Origin: Coenobita brevimanus
Taxonomy: Eukaryota > Arthropoda > Malacostraca > Decapoda > Coenobitidae
Length of the DNA stretch: 64,000 nucleotides
Assembly: GCA_032717465.1 (NCBI GenBank)
Contig: CM064653.1
Coordinates: forward strand, 39,929,907 to 39,993,906
Direction of reading: 5' to 3'
Shown here: positions 32,977 to 43,859 of the stretch, piece after piece
Layout of the letters: each line of letters opens with the position of its first letter
Numbering within the stretch: the stretch's first letter is position 1
Translations under genes and position numbers: made by a program
The notes under the pieces: generated by a model
The model's database searches: none
Seen by the model: only the letters and a program-made list of their open reading frames with translations
What the model was told of the DNA's origin: nothing

Positions 32977-33471
32977 CAGGCGACCCCCCCATTTTGTGGG
33001 GGCTAGGGGACACAGGCCCCCTTGAATTTGGATTTTCCGTGTAATTTTGACCTCCCCCCCAACATGTCCTTATGCCCCAAGAAACCATCACAGGTACCTA
33101 AAACTGACTTAAAACAGCACAGATATATACTGTACTGTGCTGCTGTACAGTACAGTATACAATTTGCTTCAGTAAGAAATAACCTGTAAGTGGATATGAT
33201 TATAAGAACTAAGGCTAATTTTGTTGTTGCTGACTGCCACCGATACCATGGCGATGTGCACAGACCTAAAAAACCGTATCTGGGATCAGAAAACACCATA
33301 AAATATCACAAATATATATTCAAGTACTGTACTGTATAAAAACTTTAATAACAAATAAGCATTTAATGGGCATGGCTGAAATAAGTTGGGGCAAATTATT
33401 TTTACTGGGGGAAAATCCGCGTAATAGCGGGGGTCATGAATTTCGGGCCCGCAAACTTGGGGGGTTTCCTG
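32977..33471. mobile_element. TA-flanked DNA element, 495 bp
   Basis: The left end CAGGCGACCCCCCCATTTTG and the right end reversed CAGGAAACCCCCCAAGTTTG are inverted repeats, with TA on both sides. GGGGGAAAATCCGCG near the right end mirrors GGATTTTCCGTG near the left. Non-coding, Tigger/pogo-like. Confidence 0.7.
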
Positions 33472-33718
33472 TATGTTTTTCTGCTCATAGATACGAGCAT
33501 TGTAATTCTGATACATTTTGTCAGGGAGGAAAATGACAGACATTCCAAAAGTGTGAAGTAGGTGTAGTGGAATCATAGGTGAATTTTTCTCACAGGACAT
33601 ACAATCAGCCTAAAAAGTATCACCCATCTTATTGCACGTATCACTGTGAAACACTGACAAAGCATTGTGATAGATAGGGCACCTGTTAATTATAAGTGTA
33701 GGTATTGCCCTTGGTAAT
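33472..33718. other. Unassigned spacer
   Basis: Short spacer between two TA-flanked elements; nothing recognised. Confidence 0.4.
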
Positions 33719-33720
33719 TA

Positions 33721-34131
33721 TAGTAAAACCTCATAGTGTACTAACTGGGGCCCAAGCCATTCCGATAAAAGCAACATCCGTACTTCCCCCTGCTAACTTG
33801 GACTTTTCTGATATATCGGACATTAGTCTGGATCGTACCAACAGTTTTTAAACTGTTTTCACTGCCATTGCAGTACTGTACTGTATTATACATTCAGTAC
33901 AATAATCAAGTGGTATAATATATATAATAATACTGTACTGTACACTGATAAACATATCTTTTATTTATCTTATTGTGGTGAACATAGCTGAAGTGGTCAG
34001 GCGGTCCAGACTGCTTCTGGTTTTATCAAACTTTTTCTGATATATAAGAATAATATTTAGTCCGGTAGCTCTTCGATTCCGATAATAGTGAACTCTGGTC
34101 TACTGAAGTCCGTTATATTGAGGTTTTACTG
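33721..34131. mobile_element. pogo-like MITE, 411 bp
   Basis: The right end reversed is CAGTAAAACCTCAATATAAC and the left end is TAGTAAAACCTCATAGTG, with the first C changed to T. TA flanks both sides. Subterminal ATATATCGGAC, CCGATAAAAG and TCCGATAAT motifs recur. Non-coding. Confidence 0.7.
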
Positions 34132-34133
34132 TA

Positions 34134-35602
34134 TTACAACTTGAAATTGCATAGATCGTCAAATTTTGAATGGTATATTTTTTAAGGTAATATGTTAATA
34201 GATTAATGTACATATGCAAAACTCGCTTACTTTCGCAACCATCGATCCCCAGGTGTGCGATACTTTTTTAGTTGACTGTACCTTCTACGTGCATGAGAAG
34301 ATTCAGATGAAACCAGAAGTATCTTGCAGCATCCTGCGTTGTATATATCTGTCCATAAGAACTGTAGTAGTTGCAAAAAATCATCTGCTGAGGTTTTAAC
34401 AGTGATTTATTGTAAATTGAGGAAAAAAGAAGAACCATTGTTGGAAAAGGTAGTGGCACAGATTCTAAATGTAGAATACCAGTACTGTACTCAGATATCT
34501 AAGAATTATGTTATGCTGATTATTGTTAACAAGTTTTTAATTGCTGACTATTATGATAATGTCTTGTTTAATCCTGTTTGTCAAAATATAATAGTTAAAA
34601 GGATAGTCAGTTTATAATATAAGCATGTGCATTGAATGCTACAGTAATTTACCAAGCCTGTGCATAAAGTATGAGTGATCACAGCAACATTTATTTTTAT
34701 TTCCCATTTGAAAACCAGTAATTCAGAGGTTTCCATGTTTACTCATAATTCACACTGCCAGTGTATGAGTAAAAGTTTATTTCCATCATGGGAATAAAAT
34801 ATGTTATCTTGAAGTAAGCCTAATATAGGAGAATAAAACTTTGGATGTATGTGAATAGGGTTTGGTTTGTGATGTAGATGCATGATTTTTCACTATTATT
34901 TTTCTAAATCAATAACTGCATAACTCATTGTGTGGATGGTAAATATTGCAAGCTTTAGAACAAAGAAGCATCAAATTCAATTCTGCATGTGAGGTCAGAT
35001 GTTTTAAGCCAACAATATTTTACTGTTAATAAAATACTACTCTAACATTTATTTCTGGATTTTTTTTTTTTTAAATACAGGTACACTGAAATGCATAGAG
35101 TTTAAATGTTATTTCCACATAATTTGATGTATGTTTAGCATAAAAAATTGTGCGTTATGTCATATTTTAGGATATTCAACAATTATACTGTACTGTTCTT
35201 TATTAAGTTAAACCTGAAAGATAGGTAAATAAAAAGATATGAATAGCATACTATCAGATAATCATGTTGATCAAGAAAACAATTACTGTAATACAGTATA
35301 TACTGTTATAAGATAGTTTTTGTTGATTAGGAGAAAAAAAAAAAAATACAAGCTGCTACTACAGTGAAGTTTATGGGCAAGAGTCTAGTAACATTCATGT
35401 TTTTCAGTATCAATATTTTTCCAGTCCTAATCTATGGCAGTCTGGTGTGTTTGCCATAATTTACATCCACATTATTTTTTTAACATTTCACATGAAGACA
35501 ACACTCCTTGTCTCATCATCATCAAAGTTTTTTGTTTTACATCCATTTTTCATGTAGCACGGGTTAGTTAGGTTCACCTGATAGCACTCCTCCACTTGCT
35601 AG

Positions 35603-35647
<45 letters not shown>

Positions 35648-35768
35648 GATAGAGAGATAGATAGACAGCATATTTACATGTGCCTGCAGCCCTGTATACT
35701 TTTAAATGGCTATGAAATTATTAATTTATTAATTTGTAAAAAGCAGTTTAAAGGCTTATCTTCTATTA
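34134..35768. other. Unassigned AT-rich sequence
   Basis: No repeat ends, exon-like signals or genes recognised except a (TA)n run at about 35,605-35,642 followed by a short GATA-like stretch. Confidence 0.5.
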
Positions 35769-35772
35769 TATA

Positions 35773-37698
35773 CAGTAATACCTAGATATATGATACCCCT
35801 AGATGCGATATCCCGGCTTAACAATGAGGGTTAGAAATTGCACCATACCCATCCTAATTATGGCCAAACCCCAGTTTAACGATGGGTTTTGATTTTTCTT
35901 ACCGATTTTGATGATATTTTAGACTAAAATTGTGTGTTTAGGTTAATTTATAAACTGCTTTTAGACTTCAATTAATGTGTTTTAGCTACAGGTGGGGTGA
36001 ACATTGTCATTTTGGGATACAGTTTACTAAGCTTGATTTTTTCCAGACCTATATTTGATGATATTCAGATTATATTTGTTGGTTTAGGTGAGTTATTTAC
36101 AGGTGTTAGGCTTGGGATTGGAAGTCAGGTATAATTATTCCCTTGTACAAAGGAAAAGAGGAAAAAGAAGTGTGTGGTAATCATAGGGGTATTTGTCTTC
36201 TTAGTATAATAGGAAAAGTGTATGGTAGGATACTTATTGAGAGTTAGAAAAAGAACAGAGGAATTAGTTGGAGAACAGGGAGGCTTTAGGAAGGGAAGAG
36301 GCTGTGTAGATCAGATATTCATTCTTAGATCTTTAGTGGAAAAGTTTCTACAGAAGGGAAAGAAGTTGTATGCGGCTTTTATGGATTTGAAGAAAGCATA
36401 TGACAGGGACGATAGACGAAGATTGTGGAAAGTATTAAGAATATATGGAGTAGATGGGAAGTAGTTGAATGCTGTGAAGAGTATGTATGATGGTGCTCAG
36501 GCTGCAGTGCGTGTGGATGGTGAACTGAGTGAATTTTTCTCTTTGAAGGTTGGGTTCAAACAGGGATGTGTCATGTCTCCATGGTTGTTCTATCTGTACA
36601 TGGATGGGGTAATAAAAGAGGTACAAGGTAGGGTAGTGGATGTTGGAGTGGCCCTGGTGAAAGAGGGTAGTGTTTGGAAACTCCCTGTACTGTTGTTTGC
36701 AGATGATACTGTGTTGTTGAATGAAGACGAAGGGGAGCTGCAAGGCTTGGTGGATGAGTTTGGGAGAGTGTGTAAGAAAGAGAATCTAAAGGTGAATGTA
36801 GGGAAGAATAAAGTGATGGTCTTTGAAAGAGGTGAAGTCAGTGAATGTACAACGAGGTTGGATGGTGAGGAATTGGAAACTGTGAGTACGTTTAAGTACT
36901 TGGGTAGTGTGATGAGTAAGGATGGAGGTTTGGAGGGTGAAGTGCTTGAAAGGGTACAGCAGGGAAGAAAGGTTGCTGGTTCCTTGAAAGCAGTGATAAG
37001 AAACAGGGAAGTGAAAAAGTTACTACATGGCAGTATTGTGATACCAACTCTAACGTATGGAAGTGAAGCTTGGACGTTGTTGGAAGGACACAAGTCAAGA
37101 GTGAAAGCAGTGGAGATGAGTTATTTAAGAGGAGCCTGTGGAGTCACATGGAGAGATAGGCTGAAAAATGAGGATATAAAGGAGCGTTGTGGTGTGGATG
37201 TGGATGTGATAGGAAGCGTTAGGAGGAATACACTGAGGTGGTTTGGCCATGTGGAGAGGATGGAGGGTTAAAGACTGACGAAGAGAGTGTATGTGAGTGA
37301 GTAGGAGGGGGAGGCCGAGGATGAGATGGAGGGATGGGGTGGAGAGGTATATGAGAGAGGGGGGTGAGAGTTGGGAGCAGGGCAGTGAAATGGCAGGGGA
37401 CAGGGTGACATGGAGGCGATTTGTTTGTGTCCACCCCAAATGGGATTGAGGTGTCTGGCAATAGATAGAGATAGGCTCAGGTTAGTTTCCCTGACAGCTG
37501 TTAGGCCATTTTGATTGCCTTAAAACCTGTTTTTGGGCTCATCTGGGTGGGTTTTGGACTTGGTTTGGGGGGAAACCCAAGGCTAGTAAACGGTCCATGC
37601 TGAAATACTGTACATGTTAAAAGTACCCCGATAAACGATACTCCGCCTAATGATGGGGTTTTACCTAACCAATTAGATCGTTAGACCGGTTATGCCTG
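35773..37698. mobile_element. rep-A copy 3, interrupted by an RTE element
   Basis: Starts CAGTAATACCTAGATATATG and ends TTATGCCTG before TA. It matches copies 1 and 2 up to GGTGTTAGGCTTGGG (36,116) and again from about 37,471 (GCTCAGGTTAG...). The sequence CCCGGCTTAACAATG at 35,812 is the unoccupied form of the TTAA site that holds an insertion in copy 1. Confidence 0.7.
36117..37470 (+). mobile_element. RTE-like retrotransposon, 5'-truncated, inserted in rep-A
   Basis: It starts inside the RT domain (SGIIIPLYKGKEEKE) and keeps HRGICLLSIIGKVYGRILIE, then in another frame FMDLKKAYDRDDRRRLW. From 36,465 there is a 268-codon frame with FKQGCVMSPWLFYLYMDGV and the catalytic LLFADDTVLL, up to TLRWFGHVERMEG. 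A frameshift near 36,235 and a TAG at 36,462-36,464 break it. The 3' UTR ends GTGTCTGGCAATAGATAGAG. TTAGGCTTGGG (36,106-36,116) and ATAGGCTCAGG (37,471-37,481) are plausible, slightly diverged target duplications. Confidence 0.8.
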
Positions 37699-37700
37699 TA

Positions 37701-38584
37701 TAGTCAAGTCACCTATGTCATGGACTTCTATGCCACGGTTTTCTATGACACGGCAAGGTGCCAGACCTCCCCCCCCCCCCAAAACAAAAAAAAAAAAAAA
37801 AAAAAAGATCCACGCGCATAAACTACGTATGGCAAGGGCGCGGCAAGGTTTGAAATGCGCGGCAAATTCCCGTGGCAGCGCGCTTCCCTGTTTGTACACA
37901 AAGAAGATGGGGACCACTTCATCTCCATACTACAAGTGCTCCAATTGTGGACTTTTTTCTCTCTTATGAGGAGGTTAAACTTCACCTGATTCACTGTGTT
38001 AAGTGATGAAACATTAAAGATACTTTGGGTATTGTGACTAGTTTATAGGTTTGTTCATAAATCTGCTATGAACGGGTTAGTGACGAAGCACCTATCTCTG
38101 AGCTAAGACGAAGTATAATGCGTCCCATCATCATCATCACATATATAAGAACGATTATTAATGTGTTAAATGTGAGTTTTGTGGACTCGAGCATGCAAAC
38201 TTTATCAGACACTTCTTCAATCAGTGCTTGACCTGGCAGCCTCCACCATCCATAATGTTTTGGTCGGTCAGCTGATCTGTGTCTACTTGGCTGAGCTTTT
38301 TTTCGCTTGATCTGCAGCGTGTGGTATTGCCCAAGTAGACACAAGGCTGATCATCCTCCCATTTTTGTGCCTGTTGTTACATGTACTGTAATACATGCAT
38401 TGACTGATTGCTTGATTGTGTGCGTGTGTAAAGTGGGGAAAAGTGGGGTGAAAAGGGGGACTTTGGGCGAACATCCAGAACCAAATTCCATTTTTCCCAT
38501 AGGTTTAGTTATTTGTATGGCACGGTTTTCTATGGCACAGGCGTGATCCAGAACCAACTAGCCACACCTTAGGCGACTTGACTG
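37701..38584. mobile_element. rep-B copy 2 (full length)
   Basis: The left end is TAGTCAAGTCACCTATG and the right end reversed is CAGTCAAGTCGCCTAAG. The left end follows directly on the TA that ends rep-A copy 3. It contains C(n) and A(n) runs near 37,770-37,806. The interior matches 3078-3764. No protein is recognised. Confidence 0.7.
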
Positions 38585-38598
38585 TATGTGTATATATA

Positions 38599-39993
38599 CA
38601 GTGCTCATCAGAATTATTGAGCGCCCTGCGTCCCTCCTAAGAAACAAACCTTTCAACATTGAAAAAACATATAAATAATGCATTTTATTTACCTTTAGTG
38701 CTTCGTAGGGTAGCCTTTACGTTTCTTCGCGGACCTGAGACGTTTTAGAAGTGAAAGGGCGAGGCTCCTGAGGTGCTGGAGGGGTATTTTGTCCCAGGAG
38801 TCACGAATGGCAGCTTCCAGCTTAGGGAGAGAGCTAACGTCCTTCTCTTGGAGACTTTTCTTAACGAGGTACCAGAGGTTTTCAATCAGGTTCAGGTCTG
38901 GGCTATTTCCTGGCCAGTCTGTCATGAATGATACCTCGCAGTCACGAAGCCAATTGGTGACCGATTTGGCCTTGTGAGCAGGTGCACCATCCTGCTGAAA
39001 CACTCGTGCACCTGTTAGCTCGAATGAGTCTGGTAAATGATCACACAGAAGCTCCAGGTAAACATCCTGATTCACTCTAACATTCTTGGGAAGCACAACA
39101 AGCTTCCCCAAACCTTGACCAGAGAAACAAGCCCACACCATGAGTGAATCAGGATGTTTAACTGTGCTTTCTACATATCGTGGGTCAAGTGGGTCACTAC
39201 CTTTGCGTTGATACACACGTGCTCCTCTGTTACAGGTAACACTAAACGTTGCCTCATCAGACCACAACACTGACAACCATTGCTCCTCACCCCAGTTTAG
39301 ATATTTATTAGCAAAAGCAAGCCTACGAATTCTCTGGCTCTTGGTGAGAAGAGGCTTTTTCACAGGCCTATGACTTGTGTAACCAAGCTCATGCACCCTA
39401 CAAGACACTGTTCTCACAGACACCTCACCAAACACTTCCGGGTTGCTCTCCTTAATTTTCCTTGCACTCACACGAGGATTAAACTCCACTGCACGTTTTA
39501 AAACATTAACAGACCTTGGGGAAGTTTTCCTAGGCCTACCAGACCTCGGTTTTTTGTGGGAACTTCACCACTGTTTTCCACCCGAAACCGCGCACACCAA
39601 CGACGCACTGTTGATCGTGCCACACCAACTAATTCACTAATTTCCTTTGTCTGGTGGCCTGCCTCCTTTAGAGCAATGATCTGGGATATGATTTCACTCA
39701 ATAGTTCACGGGTAGGTGCCATAACAAAGTTCTGAAGACCAAAACACTGTGGGACACTCGGTAAAAAATGGCGCAATTTGAGAGGGACACTCGGCGGAGT
39801 TCCCCTCTCTCAGGCAGCCCGTGGGCGACTGAGGCGGGAACCAACCAGCGCGTCGGAAGGCCTCAGGCTACCGTGACGTCATGCTCGGAGCTCAAACTTG
39901 TGGCTCAATTTTTACCCCCCAGAATGGGTGATTCTTTTTTGGGCCATAAGTATAGTGCGCCCGGCGGACAACGCTGAATACTTTTGACGAGTA

Positions 39994-39996
<3 letters not shown>
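38599..39996 (-). mobile_element. Tc1/mariner-type transposon, nearly intact
   Basis: TA lies at 38,597-38,598 and 39,997-39,998, inside a (TA)n array. The left end CAGTGCTCATCAGAATTATT and the right end reversed CAGTACTCGTCAAAAGTATT match over about 26 bases with a few differences. One transposase gene fills the minus strand (39,722-38,695). At about 1.4 kb this is the usual size for a complete Tc1-type element. Confidence 0.9.
38695..39722 (-). pseudogene. Tc1-family transposase (DD35E spacing), one-base frameshift
   Basis: The enzyme cuts and joins the element ends at TA sites. The start MAPTRELLSEIISQI is chosen because it opens the paired helix-turn-helix region (ALKEAGHQTKEISELVGVAR, STVRRW), which binds the ends. 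The GRPRKTSPRSV linker and second helix region (PRVSARKIKESNPEVFGE) follow. The catalytic core has LWSDEATF (first Asp), FQQDGAPAHKA (second Asp) and SPDLNLIENLW (Glu), with 35 residues between the second Asp and Glu by my count, against 34 in ordinary Tc1. An A6 run (39,550-39,555 on the + strand as T6) shifts the frame just before GRPR; all else is open. Total about 342 codons, normal for the family. Confidence 0.88.

Positions 39997-40048
<52 letters not shown>
39997..40048. repeat. (TA)n microsatellite, right part of the Tc1 target
   Basis: About 25 TA units; the Tc1 element sits at the left edge of this array. Confidence 0.95.
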
Positions 40049-40051
<3 letters not shown>

Positions 40052-40115
40052 TCCCCCTTCTGTCTTTCATTCCTTCATTCTTTCCTCTTCCTTCTGCCTG
40101 TGGGTGACTCTACAC

Positions 40116-40920
40116 CAGGGATGGCCCAAGTAAGTGATTGGGGGGGGGGGTAAGGACAATTTTGACAAACTTGATCCGTTTGGCATCACAGTTTGACCAG
40201 CTAAATAAATATAATCAAACTAACTTTATAACCCCCCCCCCTCCTTGCCACCTTTCCATGGGTGAAGGGAATCCAGGTCCATTCACCTTGATTAATTACT
40301 GTCTGGTACGTGATTTTGGCTTAGATTATTCCCCTGACAGGAAATAAACTAGAGTACTTTGTGTTTTGTTTTATATATATATATGAAGCCTCTGTGGTAC
40401 AGTGGTAGAGTGTGCGTTTCGTACACGGGTGAGCCAGGGTTCACGCCCCGCCAGGGTAATAAACTTTGGGAGTGTTCACCCGGCCACATACTGCAGTGGC
40501 TGAACCAGTGTCGCTTACTATAAAGTATGCTTGCACCCAGTCGGCTTGAGCAGGCCGATTACACTTGGTTCACAGACTACACTCACATCCAAAGCCACTC
40601 CAACACTACAATTACACTTACAAGCACTTCTCACCCTACATACAATCTCTACCAGACAGTCTAAGCCACTTGGTAGAGATACGTTGGCTGTATCGTCCCG
40701 ACTTCGGTCGGGATAGGCCGGTCCTGCAGTAGGTACTCAAACTGCTGCTGCTGCTGCTGATGATGATGATGATATATATAAAGAATAACGTTATGTAAAA
40801 AAAATATTTTGTCCTCTTGGACAAAAAAAAAAAAAAAAAAAGTCTCTACTCTCATTTTTTGACCAACTCAGAACACACATTGGGGTGTGTGACCCCCCCC
40901 CCCCAGTCAGGCCATCCCTG
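40116..40920. mobile_element. hAT-like MITE with perfect 8 bp target duplication
   Basis: CTCTACAC at 40,108-40,115 is repeated at 40,921-40,928. The inverted ends CAGGGATGGCC are identical over 11 bases. An 8 bp duplication and CAGGG ends are the hAT superfamily signature. G-rich and C-rich runs lie just inside the two ends. No transposase is present. A tRNA-like SINE (about 40,385-40,770) is nested inside. Confidence 0.85.
40385..40770 (+). mobile_element. Second tRNA-derived SINE, nested in the hAT-like element
   Basis: Head: GCCTCTGTGGTACAGTGGTA (A-box region) and GCCAGGGTTCACGCCCCGCC (B-box region), about 40 bases apart as in tRNA genes. Then a non-tRNA body with GTCCCGACTTCGGTCGGGAT, a short hairpin near 40,696, and a (GCT)n(GAT)n tail. 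It differs in sequence from SINEs S1-S4. (TA)n flanks it. Confidence 0.65.
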
Positions 40921-41224
40921 CTCTACACTGAGTGACAAGCCAAATGGTTTCCTGTACACCAGGAAACCATTTACTATGCTGGGTGGTAACCATATAACCA
41001 GATTTGGGCACCTGATGGTTTAGTGGGTAATTATGGCACTCCAATTGGATTGAGCTGGTGAAGGTTTATATCCAAGGGGTGGTTTGGGTTTATTGCTCAT
41101 GTAATGCCACTAAGGGATGAGTGAAGCTGGTCACTCTCATCTTAAATGTCAGGACCAACTTGCCTAGCCCCGGGCTTCTACGCTCCTTATGGGGCGATGT
41201 AGGATTGGATGATGGATGGATGGA

Positions 41225-42420
41225 TATTACTCCAGTTTCCCAGCCTCCTTCAATGCTCTTTTCACTTTGTCACCCATCTCCTTCCTTTTCCCCTTCATGT
41301 CCCCATCCTCTTCAGTCTACTAAGTTTACCTTTCCCCCTATTCTTCCACTATGTCCACTTTCCTTCCCACCCTGGCCCCTGCCTCCTGCTGTGGTCTGCC
41401 CTTCTTTTCTCCCTTGTCCTAAGTTTTTTCTTCCCCCAGAAACCCTTCACTCCTTTTTTCTCGAACATACTGTATATCCTGTCACTCTTCTGCTACGCTT
41501 ATCTTTACTGATGGTTCTAAATTTTGTCATGGTGTTGGATTGCTGTTGTGTTCCTTGACTCCTCCTTCCACAGTACACTTCCCTCCATTGCAAGTATCCT
41601 TACTGTAGAACTATATGCTGTTCTCTTTGCTCTGAAGGCTCTTCCAAGGTTCTCTTCTTTCACCTTTGTTATCTTCTCTGTTTCTCTCAGTGCACTCACT
41701 CCATTACACATCATACCTTCTTTTCATCCTCTAATCACCCAGATTCAGGAGTGGCTGTTCCATCTTTCTGTTAGGAAAAAGCCGGTTCGTTTCTGCTGTG
41801 TTCCTAGCCGTACTGGGATTACAGGTAATGAACACGCTGGCTTATTAGCACACTGCTGATTTTTCTTCTAGATCCTCCCTCCACCTCATTCCAGCCTTTG
41901 ATGATTGCCCTCTTCTAACCCGCTTCTTCCGTAATCGTTGGCATTCCTCGTGGGACCAACAGGTTCACAACAAACTTCATAGTGTTTAACCCTCTGTTCG
42001 TCTCAGGTACACATCAACCCACACCAGCTGTCGATAGGAGACAATCCTTGCCCGTCTTCGCTTGGGTCATACCCACCAAACTCATGGTCATTTGATGAGC
42101 CACGATCCTCAGCCCACCTGCTCGCACTGTAACTGCCCTATGATTATGTCATCTTTTTCTTGATTGCCCGTCTGCATTCCAACAATTTCTTGCAGCATTC
42201 TCTTTCCTCTCCTAACAACGTCGGTTTCCAAAACTTACTGATTTCTGAGGTGCTATGTCGGTTTCCTCAACTTACTGATAACCAAGGTGGCTCTCCCACT
42301 GACTGTATCTGCTTCCAGTATCATCACTTTTCTCACTGCACTTCATGTCATACATTTAATATAATTATTTTCCCCACTCCCTTCTACCGTAGTGCCATAT
42401 AGCCATATTATACCTTGATG
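41225..42420 (+). pseudogene. LINE ORF2 3' part with RNase H domain (I/R1/jockey-like group)
   Basis: Readable pieces on the + strand include TVELYAVLFALKALPRF, the Glu-bearing helix of RNase H. FVIFSVSLSAL follows, where the active-site Asp of 'FSDSLSAL' is Val. FCCVPSRTGITGNEHAGLLA resembles 'W.PSH.GI.GNE.AD.LA', again with key residues changed. After frameshifts come LARLRLGHTHQTHGHLM and a Cys-rich end. RNase H followed by a Cys-rich tail is typical of I, R1 and related LINE clades. Several catalytic residues are lost, so it is an old fragment. Confidence 0.6.
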
Positions 42421-42872
42421 CTAATACTTCATTATTCCTTTCTTCCTTCCTTCTACTAGAGTATGATTTCTTTGAACTTAGCAAAGGCCTTTCCAAACAA
42501 AGCAATTTTTAAAGGCTGTATCAGACCCCTGCAGTCTGAAAGTCTCTCTCAAGTGGAATGAAATTGTCAAAAGGTATATAGAACAAAATGAAGAAGTTAT
42601 TGAACTGAATGGGATAAGGAAGGAGGCAAAACATCTTAAAAGAGTTCCAGAACACAAGCATAATGAAAGTGAGGAATTCATTTTCACAGAAACAAGTTGT
42701 AGAAGTGATGGAGGGTTTAGTAGGTGCTGTTGTTCTGACAATACTACTTAGAAAATTATAGTTATGTTGTTATTTTGAGTTTTTGAGTGCTAGTGAATTC
42801 CTATGAAGAATTGGTATTTTTGCAAAACGAAAAATCAGCCATGATGTGATGATGATGATGATGATGATGATG

Positions 42873-42904
<32 letters not shown>

Positions 42905-43006
42905 GTAGTGCTGCTCTTTGGTGTCTGCCCTTTACTCTTCTCCTTCCTTCCTCTTGTCTTTCTTTACTTCATTGTTTCCACGTCCTTCTGCTTAGGGGTG
43001 ACTTTA
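42421..43006. repeat. Unassigned sequence with a (GAT)n(ATT)n microsatellite
   Basis: About nine GAT units then about seven ATT units at 42,843-42,896. Otherwise nothing recognised. Confidence 0.6.
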
Positions 43007-43366
43007 CACTCCCACTTCTGTCTTTCTTTCCTTCATTCTTTCCTCTTCCTTCTGCCTGTGGGTGACTACACTGAGTGACAAGCCACATGGTTTCCTGTAC
43101 ACCAGGAAACCTTTTACTATGCTGGGTGGTAACCATATAACCAAATTATGGCGCCCGGTGGTTTAGTGGGTAATTACGGCGCTCCAATTGGATTGAGCCA
43201 GTGAGGGTTTACATCCAAGGAGTGGTTGGGGTTTATTGCTCAAGTAATGCCAGTCAGGGATGAGTGAGGCTGGTCACTTTCATCTTAAATGTCTGGACCA
43301 ACTTGCCTAAGCCCCGGGCTCCTACGCTCCTCATGGAGCAACGTAGAATCGGATGATGGATGGATT
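43007..43366 (+). mobile_element. tRNA-derived composite SINE, copy S4
   Basis: Uninterrupted copy: CACTCCCACTTCTGTC arm, GGTGACTACACTGAGTGACA at the site used by the hAT-like element in S3, GGTTTAGTGGGTAATTACGG (A box), GGGTTTACATCC (B box), CCCCGGGCTCCTACGC, and a (GGAT)n tail leading into (ATT)n at 43,364-43,388. Confidence 0.8.
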
Positions 43367-43639
43367 ATTATTATTATTATTATTATTTATTACTCCCTTA
43401 AAGGCTGCCTTATGTGGCTTTTCCAGTGTCAAAAAGGCTGTGAAATGGTAACTTCAATGCTCACAAAGAAAGTGATCAGCTTAAAGTCTTCTGAAGCCAC
43501 CCGATATCAAAAGGCCAGAAATGAGTCATAGATTGGGAATCAGTGGCCTGATTGGACTGGAAATTGTTTCATTCTTCAAGTTAGAGCATTTTAGTGGTAC
43601 CGTGCTCTGACAAAAATTGTGCTACAATGTGCTGCTTTT

Positions 43640-43855
43640 GCTGTGTTTCTGTAACAAATGGGCAAACCAATAAACATACAGAAAATGGGAGAAATGGCAT
43701 TCCCCCTGAGCTAGACCATGTATTGGATCATATAGCCCCGCTAGGTTACAGGAGCGCGCTACCACTTCTGGGACGGCAGTCCCGGGCAAGGCTCGAACTC
43801 GCAGTCCCCCAATTACGAGCTTGATGCTCTACCACCATGCCACCGTGTCCCTGTT
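43640..43855 (-). mobile_element. tRNA-like SINE, inverted
   Basis: The reverse complement gives GGGACACGGTGGCATGGTGG then TAGAGCATCAAGC (D-arm/A box) and GACTGCGAGTTCGAGCC (T-arm/B box). The anticodon arm does not pair properly and the downstream body is non-tRNA, so it is a SINE rather than a tRNA gene. Confidence 0.5.
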
Positions 43856-43859
43856 TCAA

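Larger units (their letters stand above)
40049..41224 (+). mobile_element. tRNA-derived composite SINE, copy S3, interrupted by an hAT-like element
   Basis: The 5' arm (CACTCCCCCTTCTGTC ... GTGGGTGACTCTACAC) stops at 40,115 and resumes at 40,921 (CTCTACACTGAGTGACAAGC). It then runs through TGGTTTAGTGGGTAATTATG (A box), GGTTTATATCC (B box), GCCCCGGGCTTCTACGC and a (GGAT)n tail. Copies S2 and S4 show the same junction without interruption. Confidence 0.8.

Noticed and set aside
43780..43855. A tRNA gene on the minus strand
   Set aside because: A and B boxes are present but the anticodon and acceptor stems do not pair, and a SINE-like body follows.
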